Shown piece after piece: positions 48,483 through 49,964 of a stretch of DNA of 49,964 nt. Position numbers and translations under genes: made by a program. Every line of letters begins with the position of its first letter. The stretch's first letter is position 1. A model generated the notes under the pieces. The model did not search any database, was not told where the DNA came from, and saw only the letters and a program-made list of their open reading frames with translations. The stretch comes from Tubiluchus corallicola (lineage: Eukaryota > Priapulida > Priapulimorpha > Priapulimorphida > Tubiluchidae): positions 126,001 to 175,964 of the forward strand of contig JAQGDQ010000469.1 in NCBI GenBank assembly GCA_030141605.1, in the 5' to 3' direction.

Positions 48483-49585
48483 AAACATTAGCTTAAAAAG
48501 CTGTTTAAATGGCCGTAAACGCACGTGCATCTTAAAAGATCTACGTGAAAAATTCCAGCAATGACGTCATCATTGACGGGCACAATTTTGCAACGGCAGG
48601 AAATTTTCAAACAGATCTTGTTCTCCTTTAAGATGTATCCACAAATTTGCCTTTGATTTTTGCTCACAGTCTTTGCTCTGATTAAGATATTGCAACAGGT
48701 TTGAGATTTTGCATTAATTGTTCACAGTTTCTACACTGCAGTAATTAAACAACGTCCAGAATTGTCATTAGTTTTTGTGTCCACAATACATGTACGGATA
48801 CGCTACGCCCACGTATTTTATCATAGTCTCTTAGTTAAACTACACTCAAAGTTAAGGCACGAGCGTTCAACATTGGCTCTCTCTGAAAGGGGAAGAAAAG
48901 ACAATTTTAAAGTATGCACCAAAAAACTTTTCATAAAAAGTTGCACTACTTGGCATTATGCTTGCCTGTTTGGAAGACTTACATAACTAAAAAGGAAAGC
49001 AATTTAAAATGTTTGCGCTAATTGGTAAAACGCACTGACTAGCCTTCCTGGTGTACACCACAGGCCCATTAAAAGGCGTATTATTAATCTTATTAACAGG
49101 AGAAGGTAATTTTTTTATACTTTACTTAGTTAGTGAAGTGTGCATTACGAATGCTTTGATCGTTCTTTCAAACTGTAAGCAACGTTAGCTAAACCTTTTT
49201 TCGCACTTTTAGTTACTATTAAAATGCTTATTGTTAAAATGACAGCGTCATCGCTGAAGTTTAAATTTTCAAGTTTTGTACAGCGTTACTGTTAAATACA
49301 AGCTCTGTGCGCAAAAAGACAACATGCAAGTGATGCAAAATTTCAAAACGAATTTTTTGGCTTCATGTAAATAAAGGGTTTTCTTATCCTTTAAGTTAGC
49401 GACTGAACCTTTACCTCTACTAAACATCACCCACATTTGCACAGAATTAATCTAGCGCAACTAGCTTCTCTTGTATAAGACATACTCACGACAGGGACCC
49501 TCAATAAGAACAGTACTTTGAGAAGCAATAAAAGCAAATGTGGGCGGAGCTTAGTTCTTGTGAAGGGAACTCACGTACGTCATAC

Positions 49586-49750
49586 CATTAAAATCTGTGC
49601 TGCCATTCGCTTCTTCTGTCCTTATTCGTTTGATGTAGAAATCAGCAAAGTCCAGTGGATTGTCTTGATTGTGGTGTTTCCTGTGTTCTGTAACCACTTC
49701 TCTGATTATCTCCCGGATTTCATTCCTGTTTTGCATCAGCTGCTTGAAAG
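49586..49750 (-). CDS. Cytochrome P450 (CYP2-type) internal exon
   Basis: A 165-base exon between a TTATTTTGCAG acceptor and a GTATGA donor, phase 1 at both ends. It encodes FKQLMQNRNEIREIIREVVT, then EHRKHHNQDNPLDFADFYIK and RIRTEEANGSTDFN. The pattern ...I...(I/V)..H.....(D/Q)xxNPxDFxD.(F/Y)(L/I).(K/R)(I/M), followed by (S/T)xF, is the helix G-H region of family 2 P450s (PRDFIDCFLIKM...EFT). In vertebrate CYP2 genes a symmetric exon of 177 bases covers the same region, which fits length and phase. These are haem monooxygenases of the ER membrane. No haem-binding (FxxGxRxCxG) or I-helix exon was found downstream, so this may be an orphan exon. GTGAGT, 14 bases past the first donor, is an alternative 5' splice site. 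Confidence 0.7.
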
Positions 49751-49799
49751 CTGCAAAATAAAGCTTGCAAAAATTAAGAAACAAAAACTGGCAAACGAA

Positions 49800-49964
49800 T
49801 AATAAAAACGAATGAGAAAAGCAATAAAAGAAAGAATGAACAAATGAATAAACAACAATCAAATTAAGAAGAAATAAGCAAGTAAGTAACAAAGAAACAA
49901 ACAAACAAATAAACAAACAAGCAAACATACAAACAAACGACAAATGAGCGAAACAAACAGACAG
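49800..49964 (+). repeat. Degenerate (AAAC/AAAT)n microsatellite
   Basis: AACAAACAAACAAATAAACA-type sequence up to the window end, with GAAT and GCAA variants. It lies just upstream (minus strand) of the P450 exon, presumably in an intron. Confidence 0.85.

Larger units (their letters stand above)
46714..49585. other. Region upstream of the COPB2 exon, no further exon recognised
   Basis: I searched the minus strand by eye for a codon pattern encoding ARTYLPSQV and for P450 downstream signatures (AGT(D/E)TT, FxxGxRxCxG) and found neither. The stretch holds a perfect 26-bp palindrome and a hAT remnant. The rest looks like intron or intergenic sequence. Confidence 0.5.

Overview
This is a nuclear window from an AT-rich, intron-bearing animal genome, not a prokaryote or organelle. 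Coding DNA is confined to short exons with GT/AG borders, separated by kilobases of non-coding DNA that is rich in microsatellites, minisatellites, LINE, SINE and hAT remnants and small inverted-repeat elements. FoxL2, beta'-COP, an XXYLT1-like enzyme and a family-2-type P450 all point to an invertebrate metazoan. I cannot name the phylum from sequence alone.

Layout. (1) 1-1624, minus strand: two exons of a xyloside xylosyltransferase 1-like Golgi/ER glycosyltransferase, cut by the left edge. (2) 1.6-7.7 kb: non-coding, with a dead LINE fragment, an inverted-repeat pair, a 14-bp tandem array and a small element with a telomere-like core. (3) 7742-11110, plus strand: a complete two-exon FoxL2 forkhead factor with a SINE-like remnant in its intron. 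(4) 11.1-36.8 kb: no convincing gene. It holds long (CTA)n, (TAA)n/(AGTGAT)n, (GA)n and (CAT)n arrays, two 17-bp minisatellites, an 80-bp minisatellite, several inverted-repeat elements, a LINE 3' remnant and a hAT MITE with recognisable target duplication. (5) 36865-46713, minus strand: the last four exons of COPB2 (beta'-COP), plus a candidate alternative terminal exon with its own polyadenylation signal. (6) 46.7-50 kb: a hAT transposase remnant and one cytochrome P450 exon on the minus strand.

The genes do not form an operon or a shared pathway. XXYLT1 acts on Notch-type EGF repeats, FoxL2 is a nuclear transcription factor, and beta'-COP is a coat protein of Golgi-to-ER transport. The most notable points are FoxL2 and COPB2 about 26 kb apart (their human orthologues are neighbours on 3q22-q23, with XXYLT1 on the same arm), the alternative COPB2 3' end, and a P450 exon lying where upstream COPB2 exons are expected. 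I found no CRISPR, phage or bacterial defence system.
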